The notes below the pieces were generated by a model. That model was given only the letters and a program-made list of their open reading frames with translations. It was not told where the DNA came from and searched no databases. Both the position numbers and the translations under genes were made by a program. From NCBI GenBank assembly GCA_024275855.1, contig JAJRYL010000336.1, forward strand, positions 1 to 6,003: a DNA stretch of 6,003 nt, given 5' to 3'. This DNA is from Deltaproteobacteria bacterium (GTDB lineage Bacteria; Desulfobacterota; GWC2-55-46; JADFVP01). Positions 1-6,003 of the stretch are shown one piece after another; position 1 is the first letter of the stretch; every line of letters begins with the position of its first letter.

Positions 1-332
1 CGGGGCCGAACGCGGCCGCGAAATGGGCTAAAGATAAAAAACTTAGAAACCTCAACATAGACGAATTCATAGAGTCGATTCCGTATACGGAGACACGCCG
101 CTACACCAAGCGGGTGCTTAAAAGCTACACCGCGTACTTGAGGGCGGCCGGAATAGATACGGCAACACGCTTTTCAAGGCCGTTAACCTCAAAGGCCGGA
201 GGCCCGCGAAGAGTGACCGAAAGGTCGGCGGCTAAAAAAGAGCAGGTGGCGGCAAAAGACCGTTATTACGATTACGACAGTAGAAGAGGCAATTGGGAGA
301 ATAAAAAAAAGAGAACGCTTTTAAAACGCTAA
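1..332 (+). CDS. Soluble lytic murein transglycosylase, C-terminal part (5' end outside window)
   Basis: The frame is open from the left edge (first full codon at base 3) to TAA at 330-332, giving 109 codons. Its first residues, GPNAAAKWAKD, followed by IDEFIESIPYTETRRYTKRV, are the end of the Slt70-like lytic transglycosylase fold: the conserved YNAGP loop (its Y-N-A part lies off-window) and the IPYxETRxYxxRV helix. Enzymes of this family cut the MurNAc-GlcNAc bond of peptidoglycan in the periplasm and leave 1,6-anhydro-MurNAc ends. The catalytic Glu lies upstream and cannot be checked. After the domain there is a tail of about 55 residues rich in Lys, Arg and Ala, ending in a very basic stretch; it looks disordered and is not a usual part of the family. 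The gene converges on the HD-GYP regulator 8 bp downstream, and only a 4-bp hairpin is visible at the junction. Confidence 0.88.
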   Translation, partial: GPNAAAKWAKDKKLRNLNIDEFIESIPYTETRRYTKRVLKSYTAYLRAAGIDTATRFSRPLTSKAGGPRRVTERSAAKKEQVAAKDRYYDYDSRRGNWENKKKRTLLKR

Positions 333-340
333 GGCGGGGA

Positions 341-1423
341 TCAGTCCCGGTTGGATGAAAAGATTTCGTCGAACGAACGGTGGTGCTCTTTAAATATTTT
401 AAGCAGCTTGGGGTCAAAGTGCTCCGGGACGGTTCTGCCGTCCCCTTCCGTTATTATCTCTACCGCTCTGGCGTGATCAAACGGTTTTTTATAAAACCTC
501 GTACTTCTCAGCGCGTCGTACTGGTCGGCGAGCATGACTATACGTCCCTCGATCGGAATGCTCTCTCCTTTCAACCCTCCGGGGTAACCGGAACCGTCCC
601 ACCTTTCGTGGTGATTGAGCGCAATGCTCGCGGCCATCTGAAGGCTTGGAAACTCCGAACCGCTTAACATCTTAAACCCGATTTCGGAATGGGTGCGCAT
701 AGTGGCAAACTCGTTAGTAACCAGCGGCCCGGGTTTTAATAACAGACGGTCCGGTATGCCCACCTTACCTATATCGTGCATCGAACTTGCAAAGGTAAGC
801 TCTTCTATAAAGTCGCTACCCATTCCAAGCTCAAGGGCTATCTTCGCGCTGTACAACCCTATTCTGTTAACATGCGACCCTACATCCGTATTTCTAAACT
901 CCGAAATAGCGGTCAACCGTACGGCCACCTCTTTGCTAAGGCTCTTGAGTTTACTAAGCGCGTCTGTAAGCTCCTGCGTTCTTCTGCTTACGTCGGCCTC
1001 AAGCCTCCGTTTATACGATTTTTCCATCAAAACAAGACGATTATAATTAACGGCCTTATTCAGGGCGTGCACAAGATGCTCCGGCGTGTACGGCTTCATG
1101 ATAAAGTCGAAGGCGCCTTTTTTAATGGCTCCGACGGCTGAATCGAGATCAGCGTACGCCGTCATTATAATTACAGGCACTTCCGTATTAATATCACGAA
1201 TTTTGCTAAGCAGGTCTATTCCCGACAGACCCGGCATTCTAAGATCGGTAAGTACGGCGCTAAAGTCGCCGTTAATAAACTGGTGCAGGGCATCGGACGC
1301 GTCGGCAAAAGAGGAGACGTCGAAACCGTGCTTCTTTAACAGTAACGAAGTCGACTCCCGAACAAATTCGTCGTCGTCGACAACCATAACAGGTTCTCTT
1401 ACCTCGACCACATCCGTTGGCAA
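341..1423 (-). CDS. Two-component response regulator with HD-GYP output domain (c-di-GMP phosphodiesterase, RpfG type)
   Basis: This is a complete 360-residue cytoplasmic protein. Residues about 11-125 form a receiver domain: acidic pocket D16-D18, phosphoacceptor D60 in LTDLRMPG, switch T88 and K110 in the MKPY motif. A charged helical linker spans about 128-170. Residues about 175-350 form an HD-GYP domain with H184, the H216-D217 pair in MHDIGKVGIPD, H245, HHE at 271-273, GSGYPGG at 277-283 and D300. All the family's usual metal-binding residues and the GYP motif appear intact, so an active c-di-GMP phosphodiesterase controlled by phosphorylation is likely. Length and domain order match RpfG-like regulators. 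The start is TTG at 1421-1423, chosen because AGGAG lies 8 nt upstream; the next in-frame ATG (M13) is inside the first receiver strand. No cognate histidine kinase is in the window. The protein is probably made from its own promoter. Confidence 0.93.
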   Translation of the reverse strand: MPTDVVEVREPVMVVDDDEFVRESTSLLLKKHGFDVSSFADASDALHQFINGDFSAVLTDLRMPGLSGIDLLSKIRDINTEVPVIIMTAYADLDSAVGAIKKGAFDFIMKPYTPEHLVHALNKAVNYNRLVLMEKSYKRRLEADVSRRTQELTDALSKLKSLSKEVAVRLTAISEFRNTDVGSHVNRIGLYSAKIALELGMGSDFIEELTFASSMHDIGKVGIPDRLLLKPGPLVTNEFATMRTHSEIGFKMLSGSEFPSLQMAASIALNHHERWDGSGYPGGLKGESIPIEGRIVMLADQYDALRSTRFYKKPFDHARAVEIITEGDGRTVPEHFDPKLLKIFKEHHRSFDEIFSSNRD

Positions 1424-1431
1424 AGTATTAA

Positions 1432-1436
1432 CTCCT
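1432..1436 (-). promoter_or_regulatory. Ribosome binding site deciding the TTG start of the HD-GYP regulator
   Basis: Read on the minus strand this is AGGAG, 8 nt before TTG at 1423-1421. It supports a non-ATG start, which also preserves the full first strand of the receiver domain. Confidence 0.7.
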
Positions 1437-1500
1437 ATACTGAGAAAACTTACCGGAAACCATTCTACCCTTATGTGCCGCTACTCTCAAGAAGACCTTA

Positions 1501-1530
1501 TTTATACTATACTATAATAGCTGATTACAA
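1501..1530 (-). promoter_or_regulatory. Putative sigma70-type promoter of the HD-GYP regulator gene
   Basis: On the minus strand TTGTAA (1530-1525) and TATAAA (1506-1501) are separated by 18 nt. Transcription would begin near 1494 and give a leader of about 70 nt before the TTG start. The surrounding DNA is AT-rich with several TATA-like steps, so the exact -10 element is uncertain. Confidence 0.4.
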
Positions 1531-1703
1531 ACTCTATTACGGATACGGCTCTTTATAATCCCCGGCACCGTTCAGGCGAAATGCTGCGGTTACAGTAAAA
1601 GTGCGGGCCGCATAACCCTTTTATAATAGAGAGATACCCATTAAACACACCTGCATACGGCACAGGCATTAAGATTCGGTAAAATATATCAAGCATAAAA
1701 GGC

Positions 1704-1732
1704 TTGACATATTCCCCGCTTTACCTTATAAA
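1704..1732 (+). promoter_or_regulatory. Sigma70-type promoter of the tRNA-Phe gene
   Basis: A perfect -35 TTGACA (1704-1709) is followed, after a 17-nt spacer, by TATAAA (1727-1732), one base from the consensus -10. Initiation about 7 nt later falls near 1739, just ahead of the mature tRNA 5' end at 1745. This is the strongest promoter match in the window. Confidence 0.8.
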
Positions 1733-1744
1733 AAGAAGTTCTAA

Positions 1745-1820
<76 letters not shown>

Positions 1821-1828
1821 TATTCAAG

Positions 1829-1881
1829 GGCCGCAATGTTCTGGTTTTATCAATCAATCCAGTCTGTTGCGGCCTTTTTTT
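1829..1881 (+). terminator. Intrinsic terminator of the tRNA-Phe transcript
   Basis: GGCCGCAA (1829-1836) pairs perfectly with TTGCGGCC (1867-1874) and is followed by seven T residues (1875-1881). The 30-nt loop is long but contains a possible inner CTGG/CCAG pairing (1841-1844 with 1859-1862). Position and U-tract fit rho-independent termination just after the tRNA. Confidence 0.7.
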
Positions 1882-1897
1882 ATGTGCCGGAGCGAGT

Positions 1898-1930
1898 GGG
1901 CTACGGCTATTGGCGCAGTCCCTTTTTTTT
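1898..1930 (+). terminator. Possible second, weaker terminator
   Basis: An imperfect hairpin (GGG-CT at 1898-1902 against AG-T-CCC at 1917-1922, with T1919 bulged and further partial pairing inside) is followed by eight T residues (1923-1930). It may back up the tRNA terminator. The stem is short and interrupted, so this is tentative. Confidence 0.35.
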
Positions 1931-2236
1931 ATTAAGTAACTTACTGCATTCATACCTATTCCGATATAATCTTCAAAATGCCGCATGAGAAAAGAGCCTT
2001 TGCGACCCATGCAGCCCCATCTTTAAAAATATTTTATAAACCCCTTCTATAAAGCCATAAGTAAGTGCAAAAATAACATTGCCAAAGTACCGCATCCCTT
2101 TGTCACACCGGAACGAATACCGATTATGCCGCCTTAATCGCTACAGTCAATATCGTAACCGGATTAATGTTTGTAGTTTCCACAGATAGACCTGCCATGC
2201 TTTTTTATCCGCAGTACAAAAACAGGTTCAAGTTTT

Positions 2237-2265
2237 TTGACAAAAAACCCGATTTATTATATATC
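2237..2265 (+). promoter_or_regulatory. Putative promoter for the lipoprotein/exported-protein unit
   Basis: TTGACA (2237-2242) with TATATC (2260-2265) after a 17-nt spacer. The -35 is perfect, while the -10 is weaker and overlaps other TATA-like steps. Initiation near 2272 would give a leader of roughly 155 nt containing two hairpins before the small lipoprotein gene. Confidence 0.45.
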
Positions 2266-2303
2266 AGGCAACCAAGAAAACTATTGTCCACCTTCTTGTG
2301 CTT

Positions 2304-2323
2304 AGCAACACAATTATGTTGCT
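2304..2323 (+). other. Perfect 7-bp hairpin in the putative leader
   Basis: AGCAACA (2304-2310) and TGTTGCT (2317-2323) flank a 6-nt CAATTA loop. It lies within the putative leader of the downstream lipoprotein gene. No U-tract follows, so it is not a terminator. It could be an RNA structure or a dyad operator. Confidence 0.45.
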
Positions 2324-2330
2324 GCGCTGA

Positions 2331-2362
2331 ACAGTTCAATTTACGTAATGTAATAGAACTGT
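2331..2362 (+). other. Second 7-bp inverted repeat in the putative leader
   Basis: ACAGTTC (2331-2337) pairs with GAACTGT (2356-2362) across an 18-nt AT-rich loop that contains the palindrome TTACGTAA (2341-2348). As DNA it could be a binding site with two-fold symmetry, and as RNA a stem-loop. It begins 8 nt after the previous hairpin. Function unknown. Confidence 0.4.
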
Positions 2363-2428
2363 CCATCATAGAACTTATAAAATACAAACCGACAGTCTTT
2401 TAAAGATATTTAAAGTCAGGAGGAACAG

Positions 2429-2542
2429 ATGAGAAGAATTATTTTTTTGATCCTTTTTTTAACATGTGTTGCCATACCGCTCGCAGGATGCGGAGCCACC
2501 GACGGCGGACAAAACGGCAGCCTGAGCGGCAGCGGCAAATAA
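2429..2542 (+). CDS. Very small predicted lipoprotein (37 aa)
   Basis: The gene starts at ATG 2429, 5 nt after a consensus AGGAGG (2418-2423), and ends at TAA 2540-2542. The product begins MRR, followed by a hydrophobic segment (residues 4-19) and the lipobox LAGC at 18-21. Signal peptidase II would leave a lipidated Cys21 and a mature chain of only 17 residues, rich in Gly and Ser with no hydrophobic core. The position after the Cys is Gly, so the Asp+2 inner-membrane retention rule of enterobacteria does not apply and outer-membrane sorting is plausible, though unproven here. Such short lipoproteins are often left unannotated. The ideal ribosome site, intact signal and lipobox, and the exported-protein gene starting 39 bp downstream argue that it is real and co-transcribed with that gene. 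Its function is unknown. It is too short to be a known entericidin or Lpp homologue on sequence alone. Confidence 0.8.
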   Translation: MRRIIFLILFLTCVAIPLAGCGATDGGQNGSLSGSGK

Positions 2543-2581
2543 CCTCTAAGAAAATGTTTTTGTATGCGGGGAGACACTATC

Positions 2582-4279
2582 ATGTACAGGCCAATAAAGC
2601 AGATTTCACAAGCACTGATAACACTTCTTTTCTTAGTGGCATTTACTATAGCAGCCGTGCCTCAGGCGCGTGCGGCAGCCCTTGTAAGCGGAGAAACTTA
2701 TACCGTCACAATTGATACAATAAGCTCTTCAGGGGCTCTTGTAAGCACGTCTCTCACAACAACAGCCGTCGCTGACTCGAACCTGAAGATTGCGTTCAGC
2801 CTTAGCGGCGTACCAACCACTGATAACTGCAACTTTATGGTCATCAACATAAAAGACAGCGGCGGGACTACGGTACGCAAATCGCTTGTTCCGTGTCCGT
2901 CTCCCGGAGGCACCTTGCCGCTTGGCGTTTCAGGGCTTACGGAAAAACAGACCGACGCGCTTTTGAGCGCACTCTCAACGGCCGGCACAGACGACCCAAT
3001 ACTTGCGGTCTTCGGTTTCACCATTGTCCGTTCAGACGGTATAACCGCCTATGAACTTTCCACCATAGCAAATATCTGCTATCAGGGCATAAGCGGTACA
3101 AACGGCTATACCGACTACCTTTCAAATAACGGTGTAACTACGGCCCAGATGGCTACCTACCGCTCCGCCATAGTAACGGCCCTTGCAAACGAGACCACCG
3201 GTTACTCTAAACTTTATAAAGACTCTATAGAGTCGGCAACCGCGAGCGCGGAGCTTGACAAACGTGGCGAGGCTGCTGCGCTTTTATTAAAGATACTTGT
3301 TACGTCCGCAACAGAGGCGGGTTTTCCACAGGACAAAGTACTCGAAGCCTTTAACGCTATGGGCGCTATTGCCGTGCCGCTGATTACCGCTGCTACCGGC
3401 GGCAGCATAACCTCCGCTACCGCGCAGATGATAAACTCGACCGTAGGCGGAGGCATTCAAAAATTAAAAGCGGAAAAATCCGTAGAGAAGTACACTGCGG
3501 CGTTAACCTCGCTTGGCGCCTCAGGTGCTGATGTTACCCAGTACCAGAGCGCGGCAAGTACACTCGCTTCTTCAATGGTAGCCGCCTTCAAGATCTTTGA
3601 GCAGGTCTTTACCGGAACCGAGACAAACACCGATATATCCACCGCTGAAACAGCTCTGTCAAGCAGTATGAATACGGCCTTCAATACGTTTATGACTTCG
3701 ACAGCGGCTACCGACGCACGTTTAACCACTATGATCGCCAATATAGATACCGCGCTCGGCTCTGCGACCGGGTTAACAAAAAGCAGTTTTCAGATCTACA
3801 AGTCCGGCGGAAGCCCAAGCAACTGGAGTATAACGATGGTAATACCGACCGACTGGATATCTACTATTGTAGGCAACACCGGCGGGCTCAGCTACACACG
3901 CGACACCACGGCGATTCCTTCAGCCATGACATGGCTCGGTACCTGCTCTAACCTGTCCTTCACAGACAAAGCAAGCTGCCAGGGCGCGTCCGCCACATGG
4001 ACCGCCGGACGTTCAGACTTCGTCGGAGACGGAGTGCCGGCCTCTTACGCAACCCTTCTTGGTCTTCAGGAAGACGTTATGATACTTGAGTTTAAACGCT
4101 GGAACGATCAAAGCAGCGCCGGGGCGGACATGACGGCGCAGGCGGCTTTGGAAAAAAGCTTTGCCACGGCCATGACTTCACTTGCCGGCAACATAACGGG
4201 CACCAGCGACGGAAGTACCGCAATTCCATCCGCAAGCAAGTCCGCTCTTGTAACGCTTATTCAGTCTCCACAGTTCTAA
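2582..4279 (+). CDS. Sec-exported protein of unknown function (565 aa)
   Basis: I do not recognise this family. The start chosen is ATG 2582, 8 nt after GGGGAG (2568-2573); an in-frame ATG at 2564 adds 6 residues but has no ribosome site. Residues 1-31 form a classical signal peptide (basic start, hydrophobic core about 11-26, ARA-AA cleavage site), so the mature protein is periplasmic, outer-membrane-associated or released. Residues about 35-110 are Thr/Ser/Val-rich and look like a beta-sandwich, with C83 and C105. Residues about 115-395 are Ala-rich and mostly helical (one further Cys, C166), including glycine-rich stretches near 272-294. The C-terminal part has a C455-x10-C466-x6-W473 motif and ends in an Ala/Thr-rich helical segment. 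No transmembrane helix beyond the signal, no sorting motif and no obvious catalytic signature were seen. It probably shares an mRNA with the small lipoprotein upstream. Confidence 0.9.
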   Translation: MYRPIKQISQALITLLFLVAFTIAAVPQARAAALVSGETYTVTIDTISSSGALVSTSLTTTAVADSNLKIAFSLSGVPTTDNCNFMVINIKDSGGTTVRKSLVPCPSPGGTLPLGVSGLTEKQTDALLSALSTAGTDDPILAVFGFTIVRSDGITAYELSTIANICYQGISGTNGYTDYLSNNGVTTAQMATYRSAIVTALANETTGYSKLYKDSIESATASAELDKRGEAAALLLKILVTSATEAGFPQDKVLEAFNAMGAIAVPLITAATGGSITSATAQMINSTVGGGIQKLKAEKSVEKYTAALTSLGASGADVTQYQSAASTLASSMVAAFKIFEQVFTGTETNTDISTAETALSSSMNTAFNTFMTSTAATDARLTTMIANIDTALGSATGLTKSSFQIYKSGGSPSNWSITMVIPTDWISTIVGNTGGLSYTRDTTAIPSAMTWLGTCSNLSFTDKASCQGASATWTAGRSDFVGDGVPASYATLLGLQEDVMILEFKRWNDQSSAGADMTAQAALEKSFATAMTSLAGNITGTSDGSTAIPSASKSALVTLIQSPQF

Positions 4280-4312
4280 ACGTCCTCTTCTTAAAGCCGG
4301 TAAAAGCCGGAC

Positions 4313-4354
4313 ATTTTGAAGCCCGAAGGCCATACGGCCTTCGGGCTTCAAAAT
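4313..4354. terminator. 19-bp perfect inverted repeat between convergent genes, probable bidirectional terminator
   Basis: Arms 4313-4331 and 4336-4354 are perfectly complementary around a 4-nt ATAC loop, with a GC-rich core (GAAGCCCGAAGGCC). The location, about 35 bp after one stop codon and about 70 bp from the opposing one, suits a shared terminator. It is atypical because the T residues sit on the 5' arm and A residues on the 3' arm. Neither strand has a clean U-tract directly after the stem: the plus strand continues TTTCTCT after the A residues, and the minus strand continues GTCC. A direct repeat of AAAGCCGG lies just upstream (4293-4310). A dispersed repeat or a transcript-end stabiliser are alternatives. 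Confidence 0.6.
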
Positions 4355-4426
4355 TTCTCTATCTATTTAAACCGGTCTTAGAAATAGACCAAAGCCCAAA
4401 ACAAAATAAGCGCAATAAAAGCGGCA

Positions 4427-5713
4427 CTAAACTGGGTCGCGCACAGCACCAAAAAAAAGACCCATAAAAGCCCAGAACAGCTGCCCTGTATGGCGCGTCA
4501 TAATATCTGAAGTCATATTTATAGTAACAAAAACAGTAAGCACAAGAAGCCCGGAAAGAACTACGTTAAATCTAAACAGGTCGGTACCGAGAAACAGGAC
4601 CGCCTTTTTATGAAGCAGCCAGTATACCCTGCCAAAGAGCGCAAAAAGCACTATAGTGCCGCCAACGCCTGTCATAAGTCCATAGTTTAGAAAAAGATTG
4701 TGTGCGTCAAGCGTGTAAGACGGTACCTCCGGATAGTCTATTAACTTCTTTTCCAGAACAACATTTACCTCGTCATAACCGAAACCATTTCCAAGAATCG
4801 GCTTGCGCGATATTTCACTTACCGCCTTATTCCAGATAACTAACCTTTCCTCATGCCTCAAGCTCTTGATTGCGCTGCCGAGGCTGTCTGTGTTTAAACT
4901 CAAAAAAAAGTTCCTGTGCGTTATCATACCCGGAACAAGAAACGCCACCAGTACCATGCAAGAGAGCAGAAGAGCCTTTCTTTTAATACTTTTTCTTATA
5001 AAATTGGTATATACAAGATAAACAGACACAGCCGCCACAATTGCGAGATAACCGCTCCTGAGGCGGGCGAAGTAGGTTGCAAATATGCTAACGGGTATAA
5101 GAAGAGCGCAACAGAACCTGAAAACAGTACTCTTTGTACCGGGCATTACAAAGAGTACGGCAAGCGAGGTTACGGCAAGAAGCATAAAGACGTAGTAACT
5201 CTTAGAGCCGAAAAGGTATCCCCTGGAGTGCAGTGTTTCGTACCTTAACCCAAGGTAGTAATAGCTTATATAGCTTGCAACAAGAATACAAAAAATAGAG
5301 AGGAAAAAACCGGCGCTTAAATAGCTTAACTCCCTCTTTCCTTTAGTTACGCTATAAAGCAGCCAGAATGCCATAATGGGGTATAGCACATCTTTTTTTA
5401 TCTCGGCAAGAGAGTGCAATATATCGCGACTTGCAAAAAGAGAGAGCAGAGAGACGGCCAGCCAAAAGAAGAACAGCACAGTAAGGGGCGGCCATTTCCA
5501 CCTCTTTGACTTCACCTCCACATAGACCATAATAACTATAGCTATAAATAGGGTTGCCTCCCGTATAGTAGCAACCCCTGGAAGCAGAAGCACAAATAAG
5601 TAGGCGCATGTTAAGAGGAGCGCAACGGATTCGAGCCTTAAGTGCCGCTTACGGATCAACACTAACCCCCACGGCACTGCCGCTAACCTCAAATTCATTA
5701 TAAACAGGTTCAT
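4427..5713 (-). CDS. O-antigen ligase / polymerase family membrane protein (Wzy_C/WaaL-like)
   Basis: A polytopic inner-membrane protein with about 12 hydrophobic segments (first near 28-48, last near 410-425). A large periplasmic loop of about 80 residues (about 264-345) follows an Arg-Ser motif (ARLRSGYLA, 216-224). This loop carries the family hallmarks: the R290..W294 region, ILGNGFGYDEV (306-315) and DAHNLFLNYGLMTGVGG (336-352) with the conserved His338. Members transfer undecaprenyl-diphosphate-linked glycans to lipid A core, to protein or to a growing polymer; ligase versus polymerase cannot be told from this sequence. The longest frame starts at ATG 5713 but overlaps the upstream gene by 65 bp without a ribosome site, and ATG 5698 is no better. 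TTG at 5659, 6 nt after GGGGG (5670-5666), would give 410 residues and an 11-bp overlap and may be the true start. Likely translationally coupled to the CapD-like gene. Confidence 0.88.
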   Translation of the reverse strand: MNLFIMNLRLAAVPWGLVLIRKRHLRLESVALLLTCAYLFVLLLPGVATIREATLFIAIVIMVYVEVKSKRWKWPPLTVLFFFWLAVSLLSLFASRDILHSLAEIKKDVLYPIMAFWLLYSVTKGKRELSYLSAGFFLSIFCILVASYISYYYLGLRYETLHSRGYLFGSKSYYVFMLLAVTSLAVLFVMPGTKSTVFRFCCALLIPVSIFATYFARLRSGYLAIVAAVSVYLVYTNFIRKSIKRKALLLSCMVLVAFLVPGMITHRNFFLSLNTDSLGSAIKSLRHEERLVIWNKAVSEISRKPILGNGFGYDEVNVVLEKKLIDYPEVPSYTLDAHNLFLNYGLMTGVGGTIVLFALFGRVYWLLHKKAVLFLGTDLFRFNVVLSGLLVLTVFVTINMTSDIMTRHTGQLFWAFMGLFFGAVRDPV

Positions 5714-6003
5714 CCGGTTCTGGACACTTTCCGGACGTTACAACCTCCGGCGCACAGGAACCCGCCGATCCCTTAACAAGCATTATCTTCTGGTGAGAGG
5801 TCTTGGTCATTTTTTCGCTGTCATTAAAGAGTACTTCGTGCAGCTTCTCGCCGGGGCGCAAACCGGTAAACTTAATTTCCATATCAAACCCCGGCTTGTA
5901 ACCATAAAGGCTTATCATTCTTCTCGCAAGGTCTACTATCTTTACAGGCTCGCCCATATCGAGCACAAGCACATCTCCGCTCCCGCCAATAATAGCGGCA
6001 TGC
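5649..6003 (-). CDS. CapD/FlaA1-type nucleotide-sugar 4,6-dehydratase, C-terminal part (5' end outside window)
   Basis: The minus-strand frame is open from the right edge to TAA at 5651-5649 (117 residues). The sequence LDMGEPVKIVDLARRMISL, then FTGLRPGEKLHEVLF, then TSHQKI is the characteristic C-terminal half of polysaccharide biosynthesis proteins of the CapD/WbpM/PglF family. These act on UDP-GlcNAc-type substrates to begin synthesis of unusual deoxy- or diamino-sugars for surface glycans. The NAD-binding Rossmann part and catalytic residues lie outside the window, so substrate and membrane anchoring cannot be judged. The tail after TSHQKI (about 45 residues) is Gly/Ser/Pro/Glu-rich and ends SVDP. 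It lacks the helical end usually seen in this family, so the C-terminus may be divergent or shortened. The next gene overlaps this one, indicating an operon. Confidence 0.9.
   Translation of the reverse strand, partial: HAAIIGGSGDVLVLDMGEPVKIVDLARRMISLYGYKPGFDMEIKFTGLRPGEKLHEVLFNDSEKMTKTSHQKIMLVKGSAGSCAPEVVTSGKCPEPDEPVYNEFEVSGSAVGVSVDP

Larger units (their letters stand above)
1931..2428. other. AT-rich intergenic region without a convincing gene
   Basis: About 500 bp between the tRNA terminators and the small lipoprotein gene. Short open frames on both strands (for example 2167-2403 + and 2205-2387 -) lack a good ribosome binding site and recognisable protein content. It holds a TATAAT box at 1965-1970 with a weak TTACTG 18 nt upstream, a 6-bp inverted repeat CGATTA/TAATCG (2121-2126 with 2135-2140), a better promoter match at 2237-2265 and two hairpins at 2304-2362. 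It is clearly more AT-rich than the flanking genes. No copy of the tRNA 3' end, integrase remnant or insertion-sequence end was seen by eye. Confidence 0.6.

Noticed and set aside
380..1517. Several plus-strand open frames opposite the HD-GYP regulator
   Set aside because: They are antisense to a gene with clear receiver and HD-GYP motifs and show no domain features of their own.
1531..1700. Possible riboswitch or small RNA between the HD-GYP and tRNA promoters
   Set aside because: No conserved motif of a known class (for example a c-di-GMP riboswitch) and no convincing long stem could be identified.
1978..2052. Short plus-strand frame of 24 codons after a TATAAT box
   Set aside because: No Shine-Dalgarno sequence, very short, and the matching -35 element is weak.
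2205..2387. Minus-strand open frame of 60 codons
   Set aside because: Lies opposite the previous frame in AT-rich DNA, with no recognisable motif or ribosome site.
2167..2403. Plus-strand open frame of 78 codons before the lipoprotein gene
   Set aside because: No good ribosome site, AT-driven composition with clustered Cys, and it spans the putative promoter and both hairpins. It could be a small gene but nothing supports it.
2464..3741. Open frames overlapping the lipoprotein and exported-protein genes on both strands
   Set aside because: Shadows of the real genes; the Val/Ser/Ala-rich minus frames reflect codon bias on the opposite strand.
4803..5609. Open frames in other frames within the O-antigen ligase gene
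   Set aside because: They overlap a protein with about 12 membrane segments and family motifs, and have no independent support.

Overview
The window reads as chromosomal DNA from a Gram-negative bacterium with a moderate, roughly balanced GC content. Support comes from a lytic murein transglycosylase tail, an O-antigen-ligase-family membrane protein, a CapD-type nucleotide-sugar dehydratase and a lipobox lipoprotein. The mix, including a REC/HD-GYP regulator, would suit a deltaproteobacterial (Desulfobacterota-like) or related lineage, but no gene here fixes the taxonomy.

Layout: (1) bases 1-332 (+) hold the C-terminal end of a Slt-type lytic transglycosylase. (2) Bases 341-1423 (-) hold a complete RpfG-type response regulator (receiver plus HD-GYP c-di-GMP phosphodiesterase). 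It converges on the transglycosylase with 8 bp between them and starts at TTG behind a good Shine-Dalgarno sequence. (3) Bases 1424-1744 are intergenic, with a putative promoter for the regulator (-) and a near-consensus sigma70 promoter for the tRNA (+). (4) A tRNA-Phe(GAA) gene with encoded CCA lies at 1745-1820, followed by one good and one weaker intrinsic terminator. (5) About 500 bp of AT-rich DNA without a convincing gene (1931-2428) carries a putative promoter and two hairpins. (6) A two-gene unit (+) follows: a 37-codon lipoprotein whose predicted mature part is only 17 residues, then a 565-residue Sec-exported protein of no recognised family. (7) A 19-bp perfect inverted repeat sits between convergent genes. 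(8) A minus-strand polysaccharide pair follows: a CapD-like dehydratase (5' end outside the window) and, overlapping its 3' end, an O-antigen ligase/polymerase family protein.

The window joins several cell-envelope functions: peptidoglycan turnover, c-di-GMP signalling, an exported protein with a miniature lipoprotein, and surface polysaccharide assembly. A functional link between these blocks is inference only. The least explained part, and the best candidate for something undescribed, is the lipoprotein/exported-protein pair at 2429-4279 with its structured, gene-poor upstream region.
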